A stretch of 64,000 nt of DNA, from positions 434,001 through 498,000 of the forward strand of contig NZ_FOHJ01000001.1 of assembly GCF_900111405.1 (NCBI RefSeq), given 5' to 3'. A model generated the notes under the pieces. That model had not been told where the DNA came from. It saw only the letters and a list, made by a program, of their open reading frames with translations, and did no database searches. Source of the DNA: Salinibacillus kushneri. GTDB lineage: Bacteria > Bacillota > Bacilli > Bacillales > Alkalibacillaceae. The position numbers and the translations under genes were made by a program. Of the stretch, positions 17,229-26,113 are shown piece after piece. Within the stretch, counting starts at the first letter, position 1; the number at the start of each line of letters is the position of its first letter.

Positions 17229-18239
17229 CTATTCCAATGCTCCTATTTCCTTGTAATATTCTTCAGCACCTGGATGAAATTCTCCTACACTATTTTTTAC
17301 TGAGTACTCTGCATTAAAGTCGCTCATTACACTTGAGATATTTGCCCAATCCTCTTTTTGTTCAAATATCATTTTGGTTAATTTATATACAGCATCTTTA
17401 CTCATCAAATCATTATTCGCTAATAATACCGTGTAGCCTGCAGTCGTTAAGATATCCTCAGATTGATTTGGATACGTACCGGCTGGAATGGTATGTTTGA
17501 GATACCCTTCATTTTGTTCGTGGAGCGAATCAACTGTCTCTTGTTTTAGCGGAATAATACGAATTCCTAAAGTTGTATCCAATTCCTGATAAACGGCTAC
17601 AGGTGCTGACAACATTCCTGCAATAGCATCAATATGTCCGTCACGAAGTAAATCGGCACCATCAGAAGTTCCTACATATTCAATTCCTTCAAGATCATCA
17701 TAGCTCATGTCGTTTAATTCAAGGACGTCCTGAAAAGCGAGTTCCCCACTATATCCCTTAATACCTGGACTAACGGTTTTCCCTTTTAAATCTTCAACGG
17801 AATAAATATCTGAGTCGGCGCGAACTGCTATATGAAAGACATTCGGGTAGAGTGTAGCAATCGTACTTACATTTTTAATCGGCTCATCAAAAGCGTTTTC
17901 CCCATTCAAGGCTTCTGGTACCGTTTGACCATTACTAAATCCGATATGGTATTTTCCTTGTCCTAAACCTAGCAAGTTCGAAATGGATCCTCCTTCTACG
18001 ATTGTTGTGGATGAGTCTGGGAATATCTCCCCCATTTTATCTGACATGGCTCCTGACAATGTATACCAGAAACCGCCTTGTGTAGCCGACCCAAACGTTA
18101 TTTCACTTGGCACTCCGCTTTCGGCAACACCACTTTGACCGGAATTATCCGTGTCTGATTCGCCTGATTCCGAAGAACAACCTATTAAAATACCTGCCAA
18201 AAAAATGGCGCCTACAAGTAACCCAACAAATTTTTTCAT
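17229..18239 (-). CDS. TAXI-family TRAP solute-binding lipoprotein
   Basis: The 336-aa extracytoplasmic receptor starts after AGGAGGA. The lipoprotein signal ends LAGILIGC with Cys21 as the lipidation site. The mature part has the TAXI pattern (ITFGSATQGGFWYTLSGAMSDKM, LGLGQGKYHIGFSNG, LKGKTVSPGIKGYSGELAF). It delivers ligand to the fused permease encoded next. Ligands of this family include glutamate and other carboxylates; the ligand here is not known. Confidence 0.94.
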   Translation of the reverse strand: MKKFVGLLVGAIFLAGILIGCSSESGESDTDNSGQSGVAESGVPSEITFGSATQGGFWYTLSGAMSDKMGEIFPDSSTTIVEGGSISNLLGLGQGKYHIGFSNGQTVPEALNGENAFDEPIKNVSTIATLYPNVFHIAVRADSDIYSVEDLKGKTVSPGIKGYSGELAFQDVLELNDMSYDDLEGIEYVGTSDGADLLRDGHIDAIAGMLSAPVAVYQELDTTLGIRIIPLKQETVDSLHEQNEGYLKHTIPAGTYPNQSEDILTTAGYTVLLANNDLMSKDAVYKLTKMIFEQKEDWANISSVMSDFNAEYSVKNSVGEFHPGAEEYYKEIGALE

Positions 18240-18262
18240 ACCAAAATCCTCCTAAAAATCGT

Positions 18263-18904
18263 TTAAATCTTAATTTTTTCTTTGAATTCAGTGCCGGTAA
18301 TTTCCCGAAGTTCTGCCATACTTATATCTGACAACTTTTCAATCAGTACCGGGCCATCTTCTGTAAATTTAAATACTGCGTGCTCTGTAACTAACATTTC
18401 AGCCTTCCTTACTCCACTGCTTGGGAATGTCAGCTTTTCAACTAATTTGGGCTGATTGTTTTTTGCTTGATGAGTTGAGGCTATGATAATCTTTTTAGCC
18501 CCTGCCACAAGATCCATCGCACCACCAACACCTAAGATTTTTTTGCCAGGAACAGCCCAATTTGCAATCTCCCCATAACGGTCGACTTGAAGTGCCCCTA
18601 AAACTGCGGCGTCCACATGACCGCCCCGAATGACGACAAAGGAGTCCGCGCTATCAAATAAGGAAGCTCCCGTATCCATTGTAATCGGTTTCTTACTTGC
18701 GCTAATTAAATCCATATTCACATGTTCTTCATCTGGCGTTGGCCCAATTCCCAGCAATCCATTTTCTGATTGCAGATACACTTTCTTGCCGTCCAAATAA
18801 TCTGGAATTAAAGTGGGAATTCCTACACCAAGATTAACTACTGCACCTTCTGGCAATTCTTCAACAACTCTTTTGGCAATCTTAACGCGATCAGACTGAT
18901 TCAA
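18263..18904 (-). CDS. scoB: 3-oxoacid/acyl-CoA transferase subunit B
   Basis: The subunit has 213 aa. The TTG start 6 nt after GGGAGGTG is preferred; an upstream ATG in frame would extend it 12 residues but lacks spacing. The catalytic glutamate lies in LQSENGLLGIG, the hallmark of the beta subunit, and MDLVAGAKK follows. With subunit A it moves CoA from acetyl-, succinyl- or acetoacetyl-CoA to a free acid. It overlaps the subunit A gene by 14 nt. As the activating step of the operon it would feed short-chain acyl-CoA to the dehydrogenase. Confidence 0.93.
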   Translation of the reverse strand: MNQSDRVKIAKRVVEELPEGAVVNLGVGIPTLIPDYLDGKKVYLQSENGLLGIGPTPDEEHVNMDLISASKKPITMDTGASLFDSADSFVVIRGGHVDAAVLGALQVDRYGEIANWAVPGKKILGVGGAMDLVAGAKKIIIASTHQAKNNQPKLVEKLTFPSSGVRKAEMLVTEHAVFKFTEDGPVLIEKLSDISMAELREITGTEFKEKIKI

Positions 18905-19577
18905 CGTAGACACCTCCCTTTTTGACATATTTACTTTCAACCAAATAATCTACAAATAAGTGAGGTGTAACAACGTGGTGAGGATCAATTTCTCCGGCTT
19001 CAACGATTTCGTCTACTTCAGCAATAACCGTTTTTGCCGCTGTTGCCATAAGTGGGTTAAAATTCCTTCCTGTATGGTCATAGATGAGGTTGCCTAATGT
19101 ATCCGCTTTCAAAGATTTGATAATAGCTACATCGCCTTTGATAGCCTTTTCAAAGATATATCTTTCTCCATCAATAACCTTTTCTTCTTTCCCGTCAGCA
19201 ATCTTGGTTCCTACTGCTGTTTTAGTATAAAAACCGCCAATTCCAGCACCACCGCACCGAATCGCTTCTGCCAGTGTGCCTTGTGGAACTAATTCAATTT
19301 CAAGTTCTCCTCTATTCCAGGCTTCCACTGCGTCCCGATTTGTGGTGAAGTATGATCCAACAGCCTTTTTTAAATTTCCAGCTAAAAGTAATTTTCCAAG
19401 CCCTCTGCCGGCTTCTCCCAGATTGTTACTTACAACCGTTAGATCTTTTTTATTCGAATCAGCAATTTCATCAAGCAATGTCAGAGGGGTTCCTGATAGA
19501 CCAAACCCTCCTACAAGTAATGTGTCTCCGTCTTTAATGAAATCGAGAGTATCACTTGATTTGATCAACTTCTTCAT
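18891..19577 (-). CDS. scoA: 3-oxoacid/acyl-CoA transferase subunit A
   Basis: The 228-aa protein starts at the ATG after GGGGAGGA; 20 upstream codons in frame lack support. The CoA-transferase alpha fold is shown by DGDTLLVGGFGLSGTPLTLLDEI and GGAGIGGFYTKTAVGT near the middle. It is the first gene of the operon that continues through scoB, TAXI, TRAP and the beta-oxidation genes, preceded by a good sigma-A promoter. Confidence 0.94.
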   Translation of the reverse strand: MKKLIKSSDTLDFIKDGDTLLVGGFGLSGTPLTLLDEIADSNKKDLTVVSNNLGEAGRGLGKLLLAGNLKKAVGSYFTTNRDAVEAWNRGELEIELVPQGTLAEAIRCGGAGIGGFYTKTAVGTKIADGKEEKVIDGERYIFEKAIKGDVAIIKSLKADTLGNLIYDHTGRNFNPLMATAAKTVIAEVDEIVEAGEIDPHHVVTPHLFVDYLVESKYVKKGGVYVESV

Positions 19578-19656
19578 GTTTTGTCCTCCCCATAGTAAGA
19601 TTACCATTTTAAAAGACTCTGGCTTGCAGAATATCACCAGCCTTTAAATTCTTTTG

Positions 19657-19727
19657 TTCCAAAATACGGAATTATTATTCTGTTTTTGTCTACCTTAGAT
19701 TATAATTAAAAAAATGTTAGAATTCAA
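19657..19727 (-). promoter_or_regulatory. Promoter of the sco/TRAP/beta-oxidation operon, with a possible operator
   Basis: Minus strand: TTGAAT (19722-19727), 17-bp spacer, TATAAT (19699-19704). About 30 bp downstream lies the inverted repeat TTCC-AAAATAC-GGAA (19657-19671), a plausible IclR-type site. The promoter is well supported; the operator is a guess. Confidence 0.7.
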
Positions 19728-19767
19728 TATAATTTTTAGATAATTTTTTTGGGTGCCTGTTTTGGGG

Positions 19768-19903
19768 GGTGCCTGTCACCACCCGAATTTTGTCGAATCT
19801 ACCAAAATATTTTGGCCTATCCCCGCCATTAAACGGAAATAGGCCAAAATTTTAGCTATGAAACAATCTGTGAAACAAGATTTTTCGGGTGGTGACAGGC
19901 ACC
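19768..19903. repeat. Composite REP element A (136 bp, inverted pair)
   Basis: Two exact 20-bp REP cores face each other (19768-19787 minus orientation, 19884-19903 plus) around a central hairpin (ATTTTGGCCTAT with ATAGGCCAAAAT, 19809-19850). The whole unit has the same length as element B at 34383-34518 and differs from it at roughly 15 positions by eye. Its right end touches the stop codon of the TPI-like gene; its left neighbour (19751-19760) carries a partial extra GGTGCCTGT. Confidence 0.92.
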
Positions 19904-20659
19904 TCAAAGTTTTGTAAGGATTTCTTCAAAGCTTTTTGTGTTCCAGGCCGCCCTTCCTATAAATAATCCGTTAACATCTTGACTGTTAATATAATCTAAG
20001 AAATTATGTTTACTAACACTACCTCCAAAAAGTAGAATAACCTTATATCCCGCCTCCCCAAACATCTCAACTAATGTCTGGCGTATGAAACGGTGAATGT
20101 GTGCAACGTATTCCGGATCAGCGGGGGTTCCTTTTTCCCCTATAGCCCAAACAGGCTCATAGGCTACCATTACTTTGTCAGCCTGCTCTTTGGTTAAGTC
20201 TTTTAAGCAAACTTTTAATTGCATGGCTAAAGTTTCTTTTGAAATGTTGTTGTTTTTCTGTTCGATATTTTCACCAATACAAACAAGTGGTGTAAAACCA
20301 TAATGCAGCCCTGCATGGACTTTTTTATTGATATCACGATCATTCTCATTATAGTATTGCCTGCGTTCTGAATGACCAAGTTCTACAATATCGATCCCAA
20401 TTTCCTTTAGCATTTTAGGTGAAATTTCTCCTGTAAATGCTCCTTCATTTTCCCAATGCATATTTTGCGCACCAAGGTGAATCCTCGAATGCCTTACTTC
20501 TTCTTTTATAGGAACTAAAGCGGTATAAGAAGGTATGATAAATAACTCAATACTCGTGGAGAGCTTTTCGGATATTCTTTTCAATTCTTTTGTATAGGTT
20601 AATCCATCAGCAATACCCTTTGTCATCTTCCAATTCGTTCCGATCCATAGTTTATTCAT
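19904..20659 (-). CDS. Triosephosphate-isomerase homologue of the EryH/LerI type
   Basis: The 251-aa TIM barrel keeps the TPI catalytic residues: Lys11 in IGTNWKM, His in VELGHSERRQ and Glu in AYEPVWAIGEKGTP. It differs from housekeeping TPI in ways I associate with the tetrulose-phosphate isomerases of erythritol/threitol pathways: the N-terminus KLWIGTNWKM, the segment GAQNMHWENEGAFTGEISP, and the C-terminal DVNGLFIGRAAWN in place of the usual GALVGGASL. Such enzymes convert L-erythrulose-1-phosphate to D-erythrulose-4-phosphate. The gene overlaps dhaL by 8 nt. The ATG 12 nt after GGAGG is used because an earlier ATG abuts the site. The substrate is inferred. Confidence 0.85.
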   Translation of the reverse strand: MNKLWIGTNWKMTKGIADGLTYTKELKRISEKLSTSIELFIIPSYTALVPIKEEVRHSRIHLGAQNMHWENEGAFTGEISPKMLKEIGIDIVELGHSERRQYYNENDRDINKKVHAGLHYGFTPLVCIGENIEQKNNNISKETLAMQLKVCLKDLTKEQADKVMVAYEPVWAIGEKGTPADPEYVAHIHRFIRQTLVEMFGEAGYKVILLFGGSVSKHNFLDYINSQDVNGLFIGRAAWNTKSFEEILTKL

Positions 20660-21320
20660 TTGTGGGTGCATCCTCCAGCCATTCTCTCATCGACTTAAAT
20701 ATAATGAATACCGATGTGGCACCAGCATCTTGATAGCCAATTGCGCGCTCTCCCAGTGATTTAGCTCTTCCAAATTTGGCTACATATTCCTTTGTATTTT
20801 CCACACCCAATTCTGCGTGTTTTTCGGCAGTTTTTAAAGCATCTAATAAACTTTGAGACTTATTAGCACTTTCTTTCAATCCTTCGACAGCAGGTTCTAG
20901 TGCATCGATTAGCGTCTTATCTCCAAGACTAGCTTTGCCTCTTACTTTAATCGCCTCTAAAGATTTATCAAAAATCTCAGCAACTGTATAAGTATCAAGC
21001 TCATCACAAGGATCTAAATTTTTGACTCCTCCCATAAACATGGTTCCAAATATTACCCCAGATGCACCACCCATTGACTGTACCATTGACATTCCGATTG
21101 TTTTAAACACATCATTTATTGTTGTGAATTCTTTTTTGTTTAAATTTTCTTCAGCTGATTTAAATCCTACAGACATACCAATTCCATGATCACCATCACC
21201 GATAGCGCTATCAACCTTTGTTAAATAAGGCTTATTTTCTATCACTTTTTCACCAACATATAAAAACATATCTTTTACCTGTTTAACATCTAATGTATTC
21301 GTTCTCTCTTCAGTAGTCAT
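20652..21320 (-). CDS. dhaL: DhaL-type ADP-binding subunit of a dihydroxyacetone/tetrulose kinase
   Basis: The 222-aa alpha-helical nucleotide-binding subunit starts at the ATG after GGGAGGAA. The Mg-ADP site AIGDGDHGIGMS (Asp42, Asp44) and GGASGVIFGTMF, LGDKTLIDAL and QDAGATS are all present. It works with a DhaK subunit. Because no PTS-type DhaM is nearby and separate ATP-dependent DhaK/DhaL kinases act on erythrulose in known pathways, L-erythrulose or dihydroxyacetone are the likely substrates. It is the only DhaL in the window although two DhaK genes are present. Confidence 0.9.
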   Translation of the reverse strand: MTTEERTNTLDVKQVKDMFLYVGEKVIENKPYLTKVDSAIGDGDHGIGMSVGFKSAEENLNKKEFTTINDVFKTIGMSMVQSMGGASGVIFGTMFMGGVKNLDPCDELDTYTVAEIFDKSLEAIKVRGKASLGDKTLIDALEPAVEGLKESANKSQSLLDALKTAEKHAELGVENTKEYVAKFGRAKSLGERAIGYQDAGATSVFIIFKSMREWLEDAPTNE

Positions 21321-21364
21321 TACTATTCCTCCCAACCCATCTTTATAAAAAATCACTTATAAAC

Positions 21365-22354
21365 TTACTTATGATAATACGGAGAATTTGCTGGTGCGTC
21401 ATATAATTCTTTTAATTCATCATCTAATTTCAATAGACTGATAGAGAAACCGCCCATCTCTTGTGTGGTACAATAGCTATTTGCATCCATGTCATATACG
21501 TTTATGCCTTTTTCATTGAGAATTTGAGCTACTTTACGATTCACAATGAATAATTCTAATAATGTTGTTGAACCAAGACCGTTAATGAGTACACTGACTT
21601 CATCGCCTTTTTCAATATGACTTTCGGCTAGCAACTTATCCATGAGCTTTTCTGTTAATTCATCAGCAGGAACTAATTTTGACCTCTCCATTCCTGGTTC
21701 ACCATGAATGCCCATACCTAATTCGATTTCATCATCTGCAAGGGTAAATGTTGGATCACCCGAATCCGGAATCGTCCCAGGTGATAAGGCAACACCCATT
21801 GAGAATGATTGATCGCTTGCTTTTTGAGCAACTTTTGTCACTTCATCTAATGAAAGCCCTTTTTCTGCTGCAGCACCTGCTACTTTTAAAACAAAAACAT
21901 CACCAGCAATCCCTCGGCGATCTTTTTTTCTGTCATATGGTGCTGATGCTACATCATCTGCAACGGTTACCGTACGTGTTTCAATATCCTCCATTTCCAA
22001 AAATTCTGCAGCCATATCGAAATTTAAAACATCCCCTGAATAGTTGCCATAGATAAATAGAACACCTTTTCCTGTATCAACTGCTTTTGAAACTTCCTGT
22101 ACCGTATTTGGGCTGGGTGCAGCAAAAACGTTTCCAATCGCAGCACCATCTGCTAGACCTTCTCCTACAAAACCGAGAAATAATGGTTCATGCCCACTAC
22201 CACCCCCAGTAACGATAGCTACTTTATCCTTTCCTTCTTTATTTATGATTCCGTTTACATTTTCAAGCTTTCTAAATTTGTCACTATTTGCAAATATAAA
22301 TCCTTCTATCATTTCCTTTACAACGTTTTCGGGGTTATTTATTACCTTTTTCAT
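21365..22354 (-). CDS. dhaK: DhaK-type ketose kinase subunit, copy 1 (paired with DhaL)
   Basis: The 329-aa substrate-binding subunit starts at the ATG after GGAGGGA. TGGGSGHEP carries His55 (general acid/base) and GMGIHGEPG carries His217, equivalent to the histidine that binds dihydroxyacetone covalently as a hemiaminal. It is full length with the dhaL gene next, so this pair should be a functional kinase. It is first in the transcript dhaK-dhaL-TPI, which diverges from the GarR-like gene. A TTTCGTTTT motif (22410-22418) lies in its upstream region. Confidence 0.92.
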   Translation of the reverse strand: MKKVINNPENVVKEMIEGFIFANSDKFRKLENVNGIINKEGKDKVAIVTGGGSGHEPLFLGFVGEGLADGAAIGNVFAAPSPNTVQEVSKAVDTGKGVLFIYGNYSGDVLNFDMAAEFLEMEDIETRTVTVADDVASAPYDRKKDRRGIAGDVFVLKVAGAAAEKGLSLDEVTKVAQKASDQSFSMGVALSPGTIPDSGDPTFTLADDEIELGMGIHGEPGMERSKLVPADELTEKLMDKLLAESHIEKGDEVSVLINGLGSTTLLELFIVNRKVAQILNEKGINVYDMDANSYCTTQEMGGFSISLLKLDDELKELYDAPANSPYYHK

Positions 22355-22859
22355 TTTAGTCCCTCCAGCACCTTTCAAATAGTGTTTGTTTTTAAATTCT
22401 TTTAATTACTTTCGTTTTATATAATTATAACTTTTAGTTTGATTTGCGTCAATTATTTCTATATTAAGTTAACTTCAAGAAATTACTATTCTTAAAAGGA
22501 TTATGAACCTGAGAAACCTCAATTTGCCGTTTAATAGATACTTTTTTATCAGTCCTTAACTATGTTATGTAGGATTCTAATTAATGTTTGCTATTTGTAC
22601 AACCTTGCTATAAAAAGATGGCTATAACCCATAAGGTTCATATTTTGATGTACACAATCCTGAAAAGTGTTTACCTACTTTGCTTCAACTGATTTTCATT
22701 AATCTTTATCTGTCAACAACAGGAGATATATAAATATAATTACGTTTTATAAGAAAGTATATGAAACTATTTGAAAACAATTAATATTTTTATATACATT
22801 CGTTTTATTTTATTATAAAATTAATTTGAAAATAACTTTAACATTGGGGGTATTCATAA
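22355..22859. promoter_or_regulatory. Divergent control region of dhaK-dhaL-TPI and the GarR-like gene
   Basis: This 505-bp AT-rich region holds no gene. It has TTTCGTTTT at 22410-22418, TACGTTTTAT at 22740-22749 and TTCGTTTTATTTT at 22799-22811, the last beside TATAAAAT before the plus-strand gene. The same motif occurs at the other promoters of the cluster, so these are candidate DeoR sites. Exact promoters could not be fixed. Confidence 0.5.
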
Positions 22860-23750
22860 ATGAGAGTAGGATTTGTTGGGTTAGGTATTATGGGAAAACC
22901 GATGGCTAGTCATATTATAAAAAATAATTTTGAAACCTATCTTTTTGATTTAAATACAGATGCTGTTAACGAATTAGCTACGGAAGGCGGACATGCATGT
23001 AGCTCAAATAAAGAAGTAGCGGAAAATAGTGATATCATTATTACAATGCTACCTGCTGCAAAACATGTATCTGAAGTATTATTCTCAGAAGATGGTCTTG
23101 CTAAAAATAGTAAACCTGGGAACACTATTATTGATATGAGTTCTGTAGCGCCTGAGGATTCAAAAGAATTCGCAAGTAAACTAAAAGAGTATGACATTTC
23201 CTTTATTGACGCACCTGTAAGCGGAGGTGAACCAATGGCAATTGAAGGTAGACTAGCCATTATGGCTGGTGGAGAAGAAGAAACCTTCAATAGGGTGTTC
23301 CCGTTATTTAAGGCTATGGGAGATAACATTGTACTTATTGGAGCGAACGGAACTGGTTCTGCAGCCAAACTAGCTAACCAAATTATTGTAAGTACCAATC
23401 TTGCCGCATTATCAGAAGCTAGTGTTTATGCAAGTAAAGCCGGTATTGATTTAAATAAACTTTTTGAGGCCATTCGTGATGGACTAGCAGGTAGTGCCGT
23501 TATGGATGCTAAAATGCCTCTAATCATTGAAAGGAATTTTGAACCAGGCGGACGGATTGAAACGAATTATAAAGATTTAGGGAACATACAATCATCAGCA
23601 AATGCAATAGGTGTACCCCTTCCTGTTACGAACTTAGTAAAAGAAATTTTCAGTTCTCAAATTGCAAATGGAAATGGCAAAATGGATCATTCTTACATTA
23701 TTAACTTTTTTGAAAAAATGGCCAATCACCAAACACCAGAAAGCCATTAA
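22860..23750 (+). CDS. 3-hydroxyisobutyrate / tartronate-semialdehyde dehydrogenase family (GarR/LtnD-like)
   Basis: The 296-aa beta-hydroxyacid dehydrogenase has GFVGLGIMGKPMASHII (NAD(P) loop), FIDAPVSGGEPMAIEGRLAIMAGG (substrate-binding signature) and GSAAKLANQII, whose Lys is catalytic. The family reduces tartronate semialdehyde or oxidises 3-hydroxyisobutyrate or L-threonate. In this cluster a C4 or C3 sugar-acid substrate is likely. It is a single-gene transcript on the plus strand, divergent from dhaK, preceded by GGGGG 8 nt before ATG and followed by two hairpins. Confidence 0.9.
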   Translation: MRVGFVGLGIMGKPMASHIIKNNFETYLFDLNTDAVNELATEGGHACSSNKEVAENSDIIITMLPAAKHVSEVLFSEDGLAKNSKPGNTIIDMSSVAPEDSKEFASKLKEYDISFIDAPVSGGEPMAIEGRLAIMAGGEEETFNRVFPLFKAMGDNIVLIGANGTGSAAKLANQIIVSTNLAALSEASVYASKAGIDLNKLFEAIRDGLAGSAVMDAKMPLIIERNFEPGGRIETNYKDLGNIQSSANAIGVPLPVTNLVKEIFSSQIANGNGKMDHSYIINFFEKMANHQTPESH

Positions 23751-23763
23751 TTGTAAAAAGGTT

Positions 23764-23794
23764 TATATCAGTGGGAATCTCTCCCACTGATATA
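23764..23794 (+). terminator. Hairpin after the GarR-like gene
   Basis: TATATCAGTGGGA and TCCCACTGATATA form a perfect 13-bp stem with a 5-nt loop, 14 nt after the stop. No T-run follows, so it may protect RNA or pause polymerase rather than terminate alone. Confidence 0.55.
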
Positions 23795-23846
23795 TGAAAA
23801 GGTACGCAAGACTTCATAATATTTTTACAAGTAAAATATTCCATAG

Positions 23847-23879
23847 AAAAAGACATTGCTATGATTGCAATGTCTTTTT
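23847..23879. terminator. Bidirectional intrinsic terminator between convergent genes
   Basis: AAAAAGACATTGC and GCAATGTCTTTTT are perfect complements with a 7-nt loop, and there is a T-run on each strand. It serves the plus-strand GarR-like gene and the minus-strand DhaK gene. The rest of 23880-24063 shows nothing. Confidence 0.85.
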
Positions 23880-24063
23880 CGTTGGCTATATTATTTTATC
23901 GGAGTTGCTAATAGGATCATAGCATTCCTGTATCATTCAACCTGTTTATAAACCCTTTAGAAAAAACAAAAAGTGGTACCAGATTTTGTGCAGCTATTCT
24001 TCGATTCCCTAAGCAACTGAAGCGTTCAAATAAAACCTTCTCTAATACTCATTTGGATTCTCC

Positions 24064-25065
24064 TTATTTTTGTACGAACATTGGGCAATCAACAGGATAA
24101 TCGACCATTTTTTTCATCTTATCATCTAACTTAGTGAGTGTAATGGAGCAGCCACCCATTTCTAATGATGTAATATAATCACCAACATAGGAACGATAGA
24201 TATTAATTCCTTTTTCTTTTAAAGACTGTTCAACTCTTCTAAACATCGTATATAGCTCCATGCGTGGCGTAGATCCCAAACCATTAACGAGTACGGCTAC
24301 ATCTTCTCCCTCTTTTAAAGTCATATCTTTATAAATCTCATCCAGGAGTTGATCCGCAATACGATCCGCTGATTCTAATGGCGCTTTTTTAATCCCTGGT
24401 TCCCCATGGTGTCCCAAACCATATTCAATTTCGTTATCGTTAAGTTCAAAACTTGGTTCCCCTGTTTGCGGCAATGAACATGGGCTTAATCCTACCCCCA
24501 TTGATCGTGTATATTCATTAGTCTTTCTAGCTATTTCAGCAACCTCCTTTAAGTTATATCCAAAATCAGCAGCTGCACCTGCCATTTTATAAACAAAGAA
24601 TTCACCTGCAATCCCACGGCGTTTTTCTTTTTCTTCCTTTGGAGCTGAGGCAACATCATCTGATGCAACCACCATTTCAACATCAATATCCTCCATCTCA
24701 GCCATTTCCGCTGCCATACTGAAGTTCATGACATCACCTGCATAATTTCCATAAAGGTAAACAACACCAGAGCCGTTATCAACTGCTTTTGTCACCTCTA
24801 AAATGGGCGCTGGAGGTGGAGATGAAAAAATATTACCAATAGCCACTCCATCTGCCATCCCTTCACCAACATACCCCATGAATGCTGGTTCATGCCCTGA
24901 GCCACCACCAACTAAAATACTAACTTTACCTTCATCCTTTGGTCTAGCTGTTACTAATGCACGATCATTTGCTTCCAAACGTTTAATGTAGTCCGAATGG
25001 GCTTTCGCATATCCGTCAATCATTTCTTCAACCACATTTTCAGGATCATTAACAAGCTTTTTCAT
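24064..25065 (-). CDS. dhaK: DhaK-type ketose kinase subunit, copy 2 (no own DhaL)
   Basis: The 333-aa DhaK starts at the ATG 8 nt after AAGGAG. His58 in GGGSGHEP and His220 in GLGHHGEPG are retained, so it looks catalytically competent. It differs clearly from copy 1 in sequence and has no DhaL beside it. It would have to share the DhaL encoded at 20652-21320 or act as a regulator or sensor, as DhaK subunits can. It lies last in a run GntP, TIM-barrel protein, DhaK on the minus strand. Confidence 0.9.
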   Translation of the reverse strand: MKKLVNDPENVVEEMIDGYAKAHSDYIKRLEANDRALVTARPKDEGKVSILVGGGSGHEPAFMGYVGEGMADGVAIGNIFSSPPPAPILEVTKAVDNGSGVVYLYGNYAGDVMNFSMAAEMAEMEDIDVEMVVASDDVASAPKEEKEKRRGIAGEFFVYKMAGAAADFGYNLKEVAEIARKTNEYTRSMGVGLSPCSLPQTGEPSFELNDNEIEYGLGHHGEPGIKKAPLESADRIADQLLDEIYKDMTLKEGEDVAVLVNGLGSTPRMELYTMFRRVEQSLKEKGINIYRSYVGDYITSLEMGGCSITLTKLDDKMKKMVDYPVDCPMFVQK

Positions 25066-25181
25066 TCTCCACACTCCTTCTTATCCAAAGGCTTCTTGTA
25101 ATTTAAGCATTCTTTAGAATAAAGCCAACGTAAATATAAACCCTGATATTTAAAAAGATTTTCCTATCACGTCTATGGTCA

Positions 25182-26000
25182 CTATTTTACGATGGAAGTG
25201 AGATTATTCTTTACGTAATCTCCAAGTTCTACGATTACTTGACTAGTGTCAGATTGTTCAGAGCCAGTTTCTTCTTCCAAAATAATCCATCCATCGTAAT
25301 TGCTGTCTTTTAGAACTTGAGTACATTGGATGAAATCGATATCACCTTGCCCCATCTTCATCCATTCACAATTTTTGGTAGCATCCTTATAATGAACATG
25401 CTTAATTAGCGGCTGAGCTTCTTTAAAAATTTCTACAGGATCCATACCACCAAAAATAATGTGTCCAGCATCCGGAGTATAACCCATATATCTAGGGTCT
25501 AATCCATCAAAAAGTACGTCATAATCTTCTTTAAATCTCCAGTATGATGTCTTATATGAAATAGGATGAAGTGATGTTGTAATACCATGCTCTTCAATAG
25601 CACGTTTTCCTAGTTCATTTGCTCCTTTTATGATTTCTTTTTGTCTTTGTAAAAGATTATCACGGTTTTTTCCCACTCTTGAAGGCACATTCATAATAGC
25701 TCCAGGAAAATGTTTTAAGTACTCGAAATAGTAGTCTTCTAATTCTCTTTCTTTCTGAGAAGATTCTCCACCTACAAAAGCGTGTGGGATGGTTAATGCT
25801 GCTAACTTGAGGCCTCTTTTGTCAAGTTCTTCTTTCAATCGTTCAGGTGAATTTGTATATTTTCCTAATAGCGATATCTGAACGTCTAATCCTGTAAGCC
25901 CACCATTTTTCACATCATCCATAACTTGTTCCATTATATCTGCTTCTTCATCATAATCCAGTACCCACGTTGATCCTTGACATCCAAAATCAATAGCCAT
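25182..26000 (-). CDS. Sugar phosphate isomerase/epimerase family (xylose-isomerase-like TIM barrel)
   Basis: The 272-aa protein of the AP-endonuclease-2/xylose-isomerase-like family starts after AAGGAGGAA. Metal ligands of the barrel can be followed as His in TSLHPISY, Asp and His in GYTPDAGHIIFGG, HVHYKD and Glu in WIILEEETG. The family includes hydroxypyruvate isomerase (OtnI), ketose epimerases and a 3-oxo-isoapionate decarboxylase that yields L-erythrulose. Given the neighbours (3-hydroxyacid dehydrogenase, DhaK/DhaL, EryH/LerI-like TPI), an isomerase or beta-ketoacid decarboxylase of a sugar acid is the best guess. The exact reaction is unknown. Confidence 0.85.
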   Translation of the reverse strand: MAIDFGCQGSTWVLDYDEEADIMEQVMDDVKNGGLTGLDVQISLLGKYTNSPERLKEELDKRGLKLAALTIPHAFVGGESSQKERELEDYYFEYLKHFPGAIMNVPSRVGKNRDNLLQRQKEIIKGANELGKRAIEEHGITTSLHPISYKTSYWRFKEDYDVLFDGLDPRYMGYTPDAGHIIFGGMDPVEIFKEAQPLIKHVHYKDATKNCEWMKMGQGDIDFIQCTQVLKDSNYDGWIILEEETGSEQSDTSQVIVELGDYVKNNLTSIVK

Positions 26001-26113
26001 TTTTATTCCTCCTTGATGTTATTTATATATTATCTGCCCTTTTACTAAAGGATAGATATTTTACAATTGGTGTACGCTTTAAGAATTCTCTATAACTTCA
26101 TAATAGAGAGAGG

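Noticed and set aside
24803-24991. Proline-rich plus-strand frame inside dhaK copy 2
   Set aside because: Antisense shadow of the conserved glycine-rich DhaK region.
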